Source of the DNA: Kitasatospora sp. NBC_01246
GTDB lineage: Bacteria > Actinomycetota > Actinomycetes > Streptomycetales > Streptomycetaceae
Assembly: GCF_036226505.1 (NCBI RefSeq)
Contig: NZ_CP108484.1
Span: 2,480,001 to 2,544,000 of the forward strand
DNA: 64,000 nucleotides
Reading direction: 5' to 3'
A program made the translations under genes and the position numbers. Shown piece by piece: positions 16,464 through 24,581 of the stretch (the first letter of the stretch is position 1; every line of letters starts with the position of its first letter). The notes under the pieces were generated by a model that worked only from the letters and a program-made list of their open reading frames with translations, searched no databases and had not been told where the DNA came from.

Positions 16464-16661
16464 ATGAGTGAGCGGGCGGCACCGTTCTTCTGCCCGTACT
16501 GCGGCGACGAGGACCTGCGCCCCTCCGAGGCCGGGCACGGCGCCTGGGAGTGCCACGGCTGCCGCCGGGCCTTCCAGTTGAAGTTCCTCGGCCTGCTCTC
16601 GGCACCCGACAGGACCACGGCGACCGACGGGGGTACGTCACATGACCGGCACGACGACTGA
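16464..16661 (+). CDS. Small zinc-ribbon protein of the sulfate-assimilation operon
   Basis: 65 residues with two knuckles, CPYCGDEDL near residue 10 and WECHGCRRAF near residue 30, spaced like a rubredoxin-type zinc ribbon. Its end overlaps cysH by 20 bp, so translation is coupled. The same small gene between sulfite reductase and cysH is remembered from Streptomyces coelicolor, so it is a conserved operon member. The job is unknown: it could be a metal or electron-handling partner of sulfite reductase or APS reductase. The C-terminal 15 residues are polar and probably disordered. Confidence 0.75.
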   Translation: MSERAAPFFCPYCGDEDLRPSEAGHGAWECHGCRRAFQLKFLGLLSAPDRTTATDGGTSHDRHDD

Positions 16662-17343
16662 CTACGAGGCGATCGCGACCGCCGCCGGCCGCGAGCTGGA
16701 GGAGGCGACCCCCCAGGAGATCCTGGCGTGGGCCGCCGACACCTTCGGCGCGCGGTTCTGCGTCACCTCCTCGATGGAGGACGCGGTCGTCGCCCACCTC
16801 GCCTCCTCGGTCTTCCCCGGCGTGGACGTGGTCTTCCTGGACACCGGCTACCACTTCCCCGAGACCATCGGGACCAGGGACGCGGTGGCCGCGGTGATGC
16901 CGGTCAACCTCATCACCCTCAAGCCGCTGCAGACGGTCGCCGAGCAGGACGCCCAGTACGGGCCCGCCCTGCACGACCGCGACCCGGACCTCTGCTGCTC
17001 GCTGCGCAAGGTCGAGCCGCTGAACCGCGGCCTCGGCGGCTACGACGCCTGGGCCACGGGGCTGCGCCGCGACGAGTCGCCCACCCGGGCCGGCACCCCG
17101 GTGGTCGCCTGGGACGCCAAGCGCCGCAAGGTCAAGATCGCCCCGATCGCCCGCTGGACGCAGGAGGACGTGGACGCCTACGTCAACGCCAACGGCGTCC
17201 TGCTCAACCCGCTGCTGTGGGAGGGCTACACGTCGGTCGGCTGCTCGCCGCTGTCGTGCACCCGCAAGCCCGAGGAGGGCGAGGACGCCAGGGCCGGCCG
17301 CTGGTCCGGCTCCGGCAAGACCGAGTGCGGCATCCACCTCTGA
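16642..17343 (+). CDS. cysH: Phosphoadenylyl-/adenylyl-sulfate reductase
   Basis: 233 residues, PAPS reductase fold with the modified P-loop TSSMEDAVV at residues 42-50, LDTGYHFPET at 66-75 and the catalytic Cys 229 in ECGIHL at the C-terminus. It also has the iron-sulfur Cys pair Cys118-Cys119, which marks the 4Fe-4S class (usually APS reductases). The second pair is unusual: Cys201 and Cys206 are separated by four residues (GCSPLSC) instead of the normal two (GCxPC). Reduces APS or PAPS to sulfite with thioredoxin. With a CysC kinase next to it, PAPS is also available. Confidence 0.92.
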   Translation: MTGTTTDYEAIATAAGRELEEATPQEILAWAADTFGARFCVTSSMEDAVVAHLASSVFPGVDVVFLDTGYHFPETIGTRDAVAAVMPVNLITLKPLQTVAEQDAQYGPALHDRDPDLCCSLRKVEPLNRGLGGYDAWATGLRRDESPTRAGTPVVAWDAKRRKVKIAPIARWTQEDVDAYVNANGVLLNPLLWEGYTSVGCSPLSCTRKPEEGEDARAGRWSGSGKTECGIHL

Positions 17344-17398
17344 GCGAGCCACCGCCCCACCACCGATCCACCGTCACTACCCGTCTGGAGAACCCACC

Positions 17399-17998
17399 GT
17401 GAGCACAGCCACCACCCTGGCCGCCGACGGAGCCGCGGAGGCGGCCCCCGCGGCCGCCCCCTGCGAGCGCGGCGCCACCGTGTGGCTGACCGGGCTCCCG
17501 AGTGCGGGCAAGACCACGCTCGCCTTCGCCCTGGCCGAGCGGCTGCGGGCCGAGGGCCACAAGGTCGAGGTCCTGGACGGCGACGAGATCCGCGAGTTCC
17601 TCTCCAAGGGCCTCGGCTTCACCCGGGAGGACCGGCACACCAACGTCACCCGGATCGGCTTCGTCGCCGAGAAGCTCGCCGCCAACGGCGTCAAGGTGCT
17701 CGCCCCGGTGATCGCCCCCTACGCGGACTCCCGGGCGGCGGTCCGCGAGCGGCACGCCGCCCACGGCACCGGCTTCCTGGAGATCCACGTCGCCACCCCC
17801 GTCGAGCTCTGCGCCGAGCGCGACGTCAAGGGCCTGTACGCCAAGCAGGCGGCCGGCGAGCTCTCCGGCCTGACCGGCGTCGACGACCCGTACGAGGCCC
17901 CCGTGGACCCGGAGCTGCGGCTCCAGACCCAGGGCCGCGAGGTGGCCGAGAGCGCCGCCGAACTCCACGCCTTCCTGACCGAGAGGGGTCTCGCGTGA
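17399..17998 (+). CDS. cysC: Adenylyl-sulfate kinase
   Basis: 199 residues. P-loop GLPSAGKTT at about residues 32-40, the DGDEIR motif and the conserved FTREDRHTNVTRIGFVA segment identify APS kinase, which phosphorylates APS at the 3'-OH to PAPS. GTG 17399 follows CTGGAGA. Its final TGA overlaps the GTG of cysD (GTGA, 17995-17998), so the genes are translationally coupled. A stand-alone CysC here fits the separate CysN, which is not fused to a kinase. The first 25 residues are an Ala-rich extension. Confidence 0.94.
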   Translation: MSTATTLAADGAAEAAPAAAPCERGATVWLTGLPSAGKTTLAFALAERLRAEGHKVEVLDGDEIREFLSKGLGFTREDRHTNVTRIGFVAEKLAANGVKVLAPVIAPYADSRAAVRERHAAHGTGFLEIHVATPVELCAERDVKGLYAKQAAGELSGLTGVDDPYEAPVDPELRLQTQGREVAESAAELHAFLTERGLA

Positions 17999-18933
17999 CC
18001 ACCGCGACCGACAGCCTGGTCCACACCGAAGAGAGCGGCTTCGCGCTGTCCCACCTGGACGCGCTGGAGGCCGAGTCGGTGCACATCTTCCGCGAGGTCG
18101 CGGGGGAGTTCGAGCGCCCGGTGATCCTGTTCTCCGGCGGCAAGGACTCCATCGTCATGCTGCACCTGGCGCTCAAGGCCTTCTGGCCGGCCGCCGTCCC
18201 GTTCTCGCTGCTGCACGTCGACACCGGCCACAACTTCCCCGAGGTCATCGAGTACCGCGACCGGGTGGCGGCCGAGCACAACCTGCGCCTGCACGTCGCC
18301 CACGTCCAGGACTTCATCGACGACGGCCGGCTGCGCGAGCGCCCCGACGGCACCCGCAACCCGCTGCAGACCGTCCCGCTGCTGGACGCCATCGAGCGCA
18401 ACCGCTTCGACGCCGTCTTCGGCGGCGGCCGCCGCGACGAGGAGAAGGCCCGCGCCAAGGAGCGCGTCTTCTCCCTGCGCGACGAGTTCGGCGCCTGGGA
18501 CCCGCGCCGCCAGCGCCCCGAGCTCTGGTCGCTGTACAACGGCCGGCACGCGGTCGGCGAGCACGTGCGCGTCTTCCCGCTCTCCAACTGGACCGAGCTG
18601 GACGTCTGGCAGTACATCGAGCGCGAGGGCATCGAGCTCCCGGAGATCTACTACGCGCACGAGCGCGACGTCTTCTCCCGCAGCGGCATGTGGCTGACCG
18701 CGGGCGAGTGGGGCGGCCCCAAGGAGCACGAGCCGGTCGAGCGGCGCCTGATCCGCTACCGCACGGTCGGCGACATGTCCTGCACCGGCGCCGTCGACTC
18801 CGACGCCGCCGACATCGGGGCCGTGATCGCCGAGATCGCCGCCAGCCGCCTCACCGAACGCGGCGCCACCCGGGCCGACGACAAGCTTTCCGAGGCCGCG
18901 ATGGAAGACCGCAAGCGCGAGGGATACTTCTAA
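17995..18933 (+). CDS. cysD: Sulfate adenylyltransferase subunit 2
   Basis: 312 residues with the PP-loop SGGKDSIVMLHLA (residues about 46-58), the HVDTGHNFPEVIEYRD block and FGGGRRDEEKARAKER, all diagnostic for CysD. With CysN it forms ATP sulfurylase, making APS from sulfate and ATP. Start GTG 17995 overlaps cysC by 4 bp. The stop TAA at 18931-18933 directly precedes the cysN ATG with no gap, implying coupled translation of the two subunits. Confidence 0.96.
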   Translation: MTTATDSLVHTEESGFALSHLDALEAESVHIFREVAGEFERPVILFSGGKDSIVMLHLALKAFWPAAVPFSLLHVDTGHNFPEVIEYRDRVAAEHNLRLHVAHVQDFIDDGRLRERPDGTRNPLQTVPLLDAIERNRFDAVFGGGRRDEEKARAKERVFSLRDEFGAWDPRRQRPELWSLYNGRHAVGEHVRVFPLSNWTELDVWQYIEREGIELPEIYYAHERDVFSRSGMWLTAGEWGGPKEHEPVERRLIRYRTVGDMSCTGAVDSDAADIGAVIAEIAASRLTERGATRADDKLSEAAMEDRKREGYF

Positions 18934-20259
18934 ATGAGCACCACCACCCGGACCAGCGCCACCGCCCTGCTGCGCTTCGCCACCGCCGGCTCCGTCGACG
19001 ACGGCAAGTCCACCCTCGTCGGCCGGCTGCTGCACGACTCCAAGTCGGTGCTCGCCGACCAGCTGGAGGCCGTCGAGCGCGCCTCCCTGAGCCGCGGCCA
19101 GGAAGCGCCCGACCTCGCACTACTCACCGACGGCCTGCGCGCCGAGCGCGAGCAGGGCATCACCATCGACGTCGCGTACCGCTACTTCGCCACCCCCCGC
19201 CGGCGGTTCATCCTCGCCGACACCCCCGGGCACGTGCAGTACACCCGCAACATGGTGACCGGCGCCTCCACCGCCGAACTCGCCGTCGTCCTGGTGGACG
19301 CCCGCAACGGCGTGGTCGAGCAGACCCGCCGGCACGCCGCCGTCGCCGCGCTGCTGCGGGTGCCGCACGTGGTGCTGGCCGTCAACAAGATGGACCTCGT
19401 CGAGTACGCGGAGCCCGTCTTCGCCGCCATCGCCGAGGAGTTCACCGCCTACGCCGCCTCGCTCGGCGTCCGGGACGTGGTCGCGGTCCCGATCTCCGCC
19501 CTCGCCGGGGACAACGTGGTCGAGCCGTCCGCCCACATGGACTGGTACGGCGGCCCCACCCTGCTGGAGCACCTGGAGACGGTGCCGGTCGGCAGCGACC
19601 CGAGCGTCGAGCCGGCCCGCTTCCCGGTCCAGTACGTGATCCGCCCGCAGAGCGACGAGCACCCCGACTACCGCGGCTACGCGGGCCAGTTGGCCTCCGG
19701 CGTGCTGCGGGTCGGCGACCCGGTGACGGTGCTGCCCTCGGGCCACACCACCACCGTCGCCGGCATCGACGCGCTCGGCGCGGAGACCGACCTCGCCTGG
19801 GCCCCCCGGTCGGTGACCGTCCGCCTCGCCGACGACATCGACGTCTCCCGCGGCGACCTGATCGCGGCCGGCCCGGTCCCGGTGCCCACCAAGGACATCG
19901 AGGCCACCGTCAGCCACCTCAGTGAGCGCCCGCTGCGCGCCGGCGACAAGGTGCTGCTCAAGCACACCACCCGCACCGTGCGCGCGCTGGTCAAGGCGAT
20001 CTCCTACCGCATCGACATCGACAGCCTCGAACAGCGCTCCGGCGCCCAGGGGCTGGAGGTCAACGACATCGGCCACGTGGTGCTGCGCACCGCCGAGCCG
20101 CTGGCCCTCGACGACTACCGCGTGAACCGCCGGACCGGTTCGTTCCTGCTGATCGACCCGGCCGACGGCACCACCCTCACCGCCGGCATGGCGGGCGAGG
20201 CCTTCGACACCGTGCGCCCCGACGCGCCCGGCGCACCCGACGAGGAGGACTGGGTCTGA
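18934..20259 (+). CDS. cysN: Sulfate adenylyltransferase subunit 1 (GTPase)
   Basis: 441 residues, the length of CysN without a fused APS kinase. EF-Tu-like GTPase motifs are in order: AGSVDDGKST (G1), EQGITIDVAYRYF (G2), DTPGH (G3), NKMD (G4), followed by two beta-barrel domains. GTP hydrolysis drives adenylation of sulfate by CysD. Its TGA overlaps an ATG (TGATG, 20257-20261) that begins a 36-codon frame. Confidence 0.96.
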   Translation: MSTTTRTSATALLRFATAGSVDDGKSTLVGRLLHDSKSVLADQLEAVERASLSRGQEAPDLALLTDGLRAEREQGITIDVAYRYFATPRRRFILADTPGHVQYTRNMVTGASTAELAVVLVDARNGVVEQTRRHAAVAALLRVPHVVLAVNKMDLVEYAEPVFAAIAEEFTAYAASLGVRDVVAVPISALAGDNVVEPSAHMDWYGGPTLLEHLETVPVGSDPSVEPARFPVQYVIRPQSDEHPDYRGYAGQLASGVLRVGDPVTVLPSGHTTTVAGIDALGAETDLAWAPRSVTVRLADDIDVSRGDLIAAGPVPVPTKDIEATVSHLSERPLRAGDKVLLKHTTRTVRALVKAISYRIDIDSLEQRSGAQGLEVNDIGHVVLRTAEPLALDDYRVNRRTGSFLLIDPADGTTLTAGMAGEAFDTVRPDAPGAPDEEDWV

Positions 20260-20369
20260 TGCCCCGCGAGGCGTTCTCGGGCATGGACAAGGAAGGCGGC
20301 CGCATCGGCAGCGGCGTCCTCGGCAGCGGCCAGGGCGGCCTGACCCGATGTGCGGGCCGACAGGGCTGA
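20259..20369 (+). CDS. Short ORF coupled to cysN by TGATG (36 aa), doubtful
   Basis: ATG 20259 shares bases with the cysN stop and the frame runs 36 codons to TGA 20367-20369. The peptide is Gly-rich (IGSGVLGSGQGGL) with one Cys. A perfect hairpin (20359-20382) covers its stop codon. The perfect coupling is the only argument for translation; there is no recognised homologue, and the length is within chance. Confidence 0.25.
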   Translation: MPREAFSGMDKEGGRIGSGVLGSGQGGLTRCAGRQG

Positions 20370-20382
20370 CCGGAGCCCTGTC
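20359..20382 (+). terminator. Hairpin after cysN
   Basis: Perfect arms GACAGGGCT (20359-20367) and AGCCCTGTC (20374-20382) with a 6-nt loop. It may be a terminator or RNA-stability element separating cysDN expression from the sulfonate transporter. Confidence 0.55.
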
Positions 20383-20484
20383 ACCGGGCCGGCCGCTGTC
20401 CCACCCCACAGCTGGTGCAGCGCACCGACCCGGCTTGCCCGGCATCCCCCGATGCCGCGAGCACGACCCGCCCCTTCCCGCCCG

Positions 20485-20505
20485 GGACCGTCCCCGCGAC
20501 GGTCC
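20485..20505 (+). other. Hairpin just upstream of ssuA start
   Basis: Perfect arms GGACCGTC (20485-20492) and GACGGTCC (20498-20505), 5-nt loop, ending 22 nt before the ssuA ATG. It lies directly upstream of the ribosome-binding region (AGGAC, 20516-20520) and could affect initiation or mark processing. Confidence 0.4.
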
Positions 20506-20527
20506 GCCCGTGAACAGGACTTCGCCC

Positions 20528-21700
20528 ATGGCACCGAACCACGCACTCGCGCCCGCCACCCTCCCCGATCGGCCGACACACCCGGCCGCCGGCCGGATCA
20601 GACGCTCCGCCGCGGCCGCCGTCGCCGGCCTCACCGCGGTGGCGCTGCTCTCCGCCTGCGGCTACGGCTCGAAGAGCGAGGACGACAAGCCCGCCGCGGC
20701 CGCCGCCGCCGGCGGTTCCGCCTCCGGTGTGAAGCTCTCCGCCGACACGGTCAAGATCGGCTACTTCGCCAACCTGACCCACGGCACCCCGCTGGTCGGG
20801 CTCCAGGAGGGCCTCTTCCAGAAGGAGCTCGGGGCCACCCAGATCAAGACCCAGGTCTTCAACGCCGGTCCGGCCGAGATCGAGGCGCTGAACGCCGGCT
20901 CCATCGACATCGGCTGGATCGGCCCCTCCCCCGCGATCAACGGCTACAGCCAGTCCAACGGCGAGTCACTGAAGATCATCAGCGGTTCGGCCTCCGGCGG
21001 CGTCAAGCTGGTGGTCAACCCCGAGAAGATCCAGAGCCTGGACGACCTCAAGGGCAAGAAGATCGCCACCCCGCAGCGCGGCAACACCCAGGACGTGGCG
21101 CTGCTCAACTACCTGGCGGGCAAGGGGCTGAAGGTCAACCCCGACACCGGCGCCGGCGACGTCTCGGTGGTGCGGACCGACAACAAGGTCACCCCGGACG
21201 CCTACAGCTCCGGCTCGATCGACGGCGCCTGGGTGCCCGAGCCGACCGCGTCCAAGCTGGTCACCCTCGGTGCGAAGGTCCTGCTCAACGAGAAGGACGT
21301 CTGGCCGGACAAGAAGTTCGTGATCACCAACATCATCGTCTCGCAGAAGTTCCTCAAGGAGCACGCCGACGTGGTGGAGGCCGTGCTGCGCGGCTCGGTG
21401 AACACCAACACCTTCATCAAGGCCAACTCCGACAAGGCCAAGGCCGACGCCAACGCCGCCATCAAGAAGGAGGCCGGCAACGCCCTGCCGGCCGAGATCC
21501 TCGACCCGGCCTGGGCCGACATCGACTTCCTGGACGACCCGCTGGCCGGCACCCTGCAGGCCGAGGCCGACCACGCCGTCACCGCCGGCCTGCTCAAGAA
21601 GCCGAACCTGGCCGGGATCTACGACCTCACACTGCTCAACAAGGTGCTCAAGGAGAAGGGCCAGGCTCCCGTGGCGGACGCCGGGCTCGGCGCCAAGTAG
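20528..21700 (+). CDS. ssuA: Aliphatic sulfonate ABC transporter substrate-binding lipoprotein
   Basis: 390 residues. The N-terminus has RIRR, a hydrophobic stretch and lipobox LLSAC (Cys at about residue 41), then a low-complexity linker, so it is a lipoprotein anchored outside the membrane. The body is a type-2 periplasmic-binding fold (VKIGYFANLTHGTPLVGLQ opening; WVPEPTASKLV late) of the SsuA/NrtA class. It presumably captures alkanesulfonates or taurine as sulfur source. An alternative start is GTG 20510. The ATPase and permease follow after a 238-bp gap. Confidence 0.88.
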   Translation: MAPNHALAPATLPDRPTHPAAGRIRRSAAAAVAGLTAVALLSACGYGSKSEDDKPAAAAAAGGSASGVKLSADTVKIGYFANLTHGTPLVGLQEGLFQKELGATQIKTQVFNAGPAEIEALNAGSIDIGWIGPSPAINGYSQSNGESLKIISGSASGGVKLVVNPEKIQSLDDLKGKKIATPQRGNTQDVALLNYLAGKGLKVNPDTGAGDVSVVRTDNKVTPDAYSSGSIDGAWVPEPTASKLVTLGAKVLLNEKDVWPDKKFVITNIIVSQKFLKEHADVVEAVLRGSVNTNTFIKANSDKAKADANAAIKKEAGNALPAEILDPAWADIDFLDDPLAGTLQAEADHAVTAGLLKKPNLAGIYDLTLLNKVLKEKGQAPVADAGLGAK

Positions 21701-21813
21701 CACCGCGCGGCACCCGCGGCGCACGGAAGCCCCGCCGCACCCAAGCCCCGAGGTCCGGTTCCCCGCCCGCCCGGTCGATGCCCGATCGATGCCCCCAGAG
21801 CACACGGGACGGG

Positions 21814-21834
21814 CGGGGCCGGACCCCGGCCCCG
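21814..21834 (+). terminator. Hairpin between ssuA and ssuB
   Basis: Perfect arms CGGGGCCGG (21814-21822) and CCGGCCCCG (21826-21834) with a 3-nt loop in the 238-bp gap. Binding proteins are often made in excess over the membrane parts; such a hairpin could attenuate or stabilise the upstream message. Confidence 0.5.
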
Positions 21835-21938
21835 ATTCCTTCGCCACCCGCCCTCCTCGCCCGCCGACCGGCAGGAGGGGCCCATGACCGCCCCCGGCCC
21901 CCGGCCGGGAGCTGCCCCCAGATGCAGGAGGTGCCCGG

Positions 21939-22742
21939 ATGACCCCGGCACTGACCACCTCGGACGACGCCGTCGGCGTCGACACCCGCGGCGGCTCGCC
22001 CGCCGTCCGGATCTCGCACGTGCACAAGTCCTTCGGCCGCCCGGGTGCCGCCACGCACGTCCTGGACGACATCACGCTCGATGTCGCGCCCGGCGAGTTC
22101 GTCACGCTGCTCGGCGCCTCGGGCTGCGGAAAGTCCACCCTGCTCAACCTGGTCGCCGGCCTCGACAAGCCCACCGCGGGCTCGATCGAGGTGACCGGCG
22201 GACGCCCCGCGCTGATGTTCCAGGAGCACGCGCTCTTCCCCTGGCTCACCGCCGGCAAGAACATCGAACTCGCGCTCAAGCTCGCCGGCGTGCCCCGCCC
22301 CGAGCGCCGCCCCGAGGCAGAGCGGCTGCTCGAACTCGTCCGGCTGGGCGGCTCCTACGGCAAGCGCGTGCACGAGCTCTCCGGCGGCATGCGCCAGCGC
22401 GTCGCACTGGCCCGCGCGCTCGCCCAGGGCGCCTCGGTCCTGCTGATGGACGAGCCGTTCGCCGCGCTCGACGCCATCACCCGGGACGTGCTGCACGACG
22501 AGATCACCCGGATCTGGGCCGAGCACAAGCTCTCCGTCCTGTTCGTCACGCACAACGTGCGGGAGGCCGTCCGGCTCGCCCAGCGCGTGGTGCTGCTCTC
22601 CTCGCGCCCCGGCCGGGTCGCCCGCGAGTGGCGGATCGACCTGCCGCAGCCGCGCCGGATCGAGTCCGCCGGCGTCGCCGACCTGTCCATCGAGATCACC
22701 GAAGAACTGCGTGGGGAGATCCGCCGCCATGGCCAGCACTGA
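21939..22742 (+). CDS. ssuB: Sulfonate ABC transporter ATP-binding protein
   Basis: 267 residues. Walker A GASGCGKST, Q-loop MFQEHALFPW, signature LSGGMRQR, Walker B VLLMDEPFAALD and switch His in VTHN are all intact. The short 267-residue form and FPWLTAGKNI match the nitrate/sulfonate/taurine (SsuB/TauB) class. ATG 21939 follows AGGAGGTGCC. It overlaps the permease gene by 14 bp. Energises sulfonate uptake at the inner face of the membrane. Confidence 0.93.
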   Translation: MTPALTTSDDAVGVDTRGGSPAVRISHVHKSFGRPGAATHVLDDITLDVAPGEFVTLLGASGCGKSTLLNLVAGLDKPTAGSIEVTGGRPALMFQEHALFPWLTAGKNIELALKLAGVPRPERRPEAERLLELVRLGGSYGKRVHELSGGMRQRVALARALAQGASVLLMDEPFAALDAITRDVLHDEITRIWAEHKLSVLFVTHNVREAVRLAQRVVLLSSRPGRVAREWRIDLPQPRRIESAGVADLSIEITEELRGEIRRHGQH

Positions 22743-23631
22743 CAGCACCACCACCCTGGCCAAGGACCGGCCGGCGGACATCGCCGACGTCGGCGCCGGC
22801 CTGGACGCGCTGGACGCCGTCCAGGTGCGGCGCGTGCCGCTCGGCGAGATCCTGCGGACGAAGGCGCTGCCGCCGCTGCTCGGGCTGCTGCTCGTGCTGG
22901 CGCTCTGGCAGGGCGCCTACAGCCTCGAACTGACCTCCTCCTACAAGCTGCCCAGCCCGGCCGACGTCTGGCGCTCGCTGGTCGAGCTCTGGGAGGCCGG
23001 GACGCTGTTCAGCATCATCTGGACGAGCGTCTGGCGCGGTATCTCCGGCTTCCTGATCGCGGTCGTGATCGGCACCCCGATCGGTCTGCTGGTCGCCCGG
23101 GTCAAGCCGGTCCGGGCCGCGCTCGGGCCGGTGCTCTCCGGCCTGCAGTCGCTGCCCTCGGTCGCCTGGGTGCCCGCCGCCGTCATCTGGCTCGGCATCA
23201 ACGATTCGATGATGTACGCCGTCATCCTGCTCGGCGCCGTCCCCTCCATCGCCAACGGCCTGGTGGCCGGCATCGACCAGGTGCCGCCGCTGTTCCTCCG
23301 GGCCGGCCGCACCCTGGGCGCCACCGGCCTGTCGAACGCCCGCCACATCCTGCTGCCGGCCGCCCTCCCCGGTTACCTGGCCGGCCTCAAGCAGGGCTGG
23401 GCGTTCTCCTGGCGCTCGCTGATGGCCGCCGAACTCGTCGCCTCCTCCCCCGACCTGGGCCTGGGCCTGGGCCGGTTCCTGGAGAACCAGCGGGAGTCGG
23501 CCAGCATGTCCGGCGTCCTCCTCGGCATCATCCTCGTCCTGTTCGTCGGCATCGCCATCGACCTCCTGCTCTTCGCCCCGCTGGAGCGCCGGGTGCTGCG
23601 CAACCGGGGCCTGGTGGGCACGGCCCGCTGA
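22729..23631 (+). CDS. ssuC: Sulfonate ABC transporter permease
   Basis: 300 residues, about six transmembrane helices after a 50-residue cytoplasmic N-terminus. The EAA-loop equivalent is RAGRTLGATGLSNARHILLPAALPG-like at residues about 185-210, and the GWAFSWRSLMAAELV segment is typical of SsuC/TauC. ATG 22729 follows GGGGAG and overlaps ssuB. The chelatase pseudogene starts 14 bp after its stop, so the operon continues. Confidence 0.92.
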   Translation: MASTDSTTTLAKDRPADIADVGAGLDALDAVQVRRVPLGEILRTKALPPLLGLLLVLALWQGAYSLELTSSYKLPSPADVWRSLVELWEAGTLFSIIWTSVWRGISGFLIAVVIGTPIGLLVARVKPVRAALGPVLSGLQSLPSVAWVPAAVIWLGINDSMMYAVILLGAVPSIANGLVAGIDQVPPLFLRAGRTLGATGLSNARHILLPAALPGYLAGLKQGWAFSWRSLMAAELVASSPDLGLGLGRFLENQRESASMSGVLLGIILVLFVGIAIDLLLFAPLERRVLRNRGLVGTAR

Positions 23632-23645
23632 CCATCGAGGTTCCT

Positions 23646-24460
23646 GTGATCATGTCTGCACCGGATCGACCGCTCCTGCTGATCGCCCACGGCAGCCGCG
23701 ACCCCCGCCACGCCGCGACCGTGGCGGGGGTGGTCGAGCAGGTCCGGGCGCTGCGCCCCGGGCTGGAGGTCGCCACCGCGTACCTGGACCACTGCGCGCC
23801 GCGGATCCCGCAGGTGGCCGGCCGGCTGTTGGCGGCCGTGGCCGTTCCGCTGCTGCTGAACCGGGCCTTCCACGCCAAGCACGACATCCCCGCCGCCCTG
23901 CGCGCCGCCGGCGCCGACCTGCCGGTCGCGGACGTGCTGGGCCCGGCGCGACCGCGCGTCGCGGACGCGGCGCCGGCGACCGGGCCGCTCCCCGCCCCCT
24001 CCCCACTGCTGCTCGCCGCGCTGGACCGCCGCCTCGCCGGGGCCGGGCTGGCCGTCGGCTCCCCCGCCGTCCGCGCCCGCACCGGTGTCGTGCTGGCCGC
24101 GGCCGGCTCCTCCGACCCGGCCGCCGACGCCGCCACCCGGGCGGTGGCCGCCGAGTGGCGCCGGACCCGCGGCTGGGCCGGCGTCGAGGTCGCGTACGCC
24201 TCCGCTGCGGCGGCCCGCGCGTCCCCGCCGCCGCCGCCGCGCTGCGGGCGGCCGGGGCCCGCCGGGTGGCCGTCGCGCCCTACCTGCTCGCCCCGGGTCT
24301 GCTGCCGGACCGGATCGTGGACGCCGCGGCCGAGGCGGAGGCGGACGTCCTCGCCGAGGTCCTCGGCGCCGCCCCCGAGATCGCCCGCCTGGTGCTCAGG
24401 CGCTACCTCGGGGCCTGCCGCGGGGCCGTCGCCGCACCGGCGCTCAGCGCCAGCGCCTGA
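23646..24460 (+). pseudogene. Sirohydrochlorin chelatase (CbiX/SirB family), frameshifted
   Basis: GTG 23646 (GAGG 6 nt upstream; ATG 23652 is the alternative) opens a CbiX protein: LLLIAHGSRDP near residue 12 and RAFHAKHDIPAAL near 75 carry the two metal-binding His. The frame is normal to about 24205, where VAYASAAA runs into a Pro/Arg nonsense tail, while the next frame continues the second CbiX domain (AAAALRAAGARRVAVAPYLL, then RIVDAAAEAEADVLAEVLG) to TGA at 24458-24460. One base is missing in a GC-repetitive stretch (about 24205-24240). Either a real mutation or a sequencing error. The enzyme would insert iron for siroheme. Confidence 0.8.
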
Positions 24461-24516
24461 GCGGTCCGACCGGAGCCGGCCGGGACACACCCCCGGCACG
24501 CCCCCGCCGGCGCACG

Positions 24517-24558
24517 CGAACGGCCCGGCTCCCCCACCGAGGGGAGCCGGGCCGTTCG
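24517..24558. terminator. Strong bidirectional terminator
   Basis: Perfect 18-bp arms at 24517-24534 and 24541-24558 with a 6-nt loop, between the convergent sulfur operon and the helicase gene. Confidence 0.9.
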
Positions 24559-24581
24559 TCCTCGTCCGCGTCCGGAAGGAC

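Noticed and set aside
16387..16467. 26-aa ORF (MSERSERIM...) between cysI and the zinc-ribbon gene
   Set aside because: Coincides with the 77-bp repeat and is translated repeat DNA, rich in Arg/Ser, so not counted as a gene.
20259..20527. SAM or other riboswitch between cysN and ssuA
   Set aside because: Only simple hairpins are visible; no conserved riboswitch core could be matched by eye.
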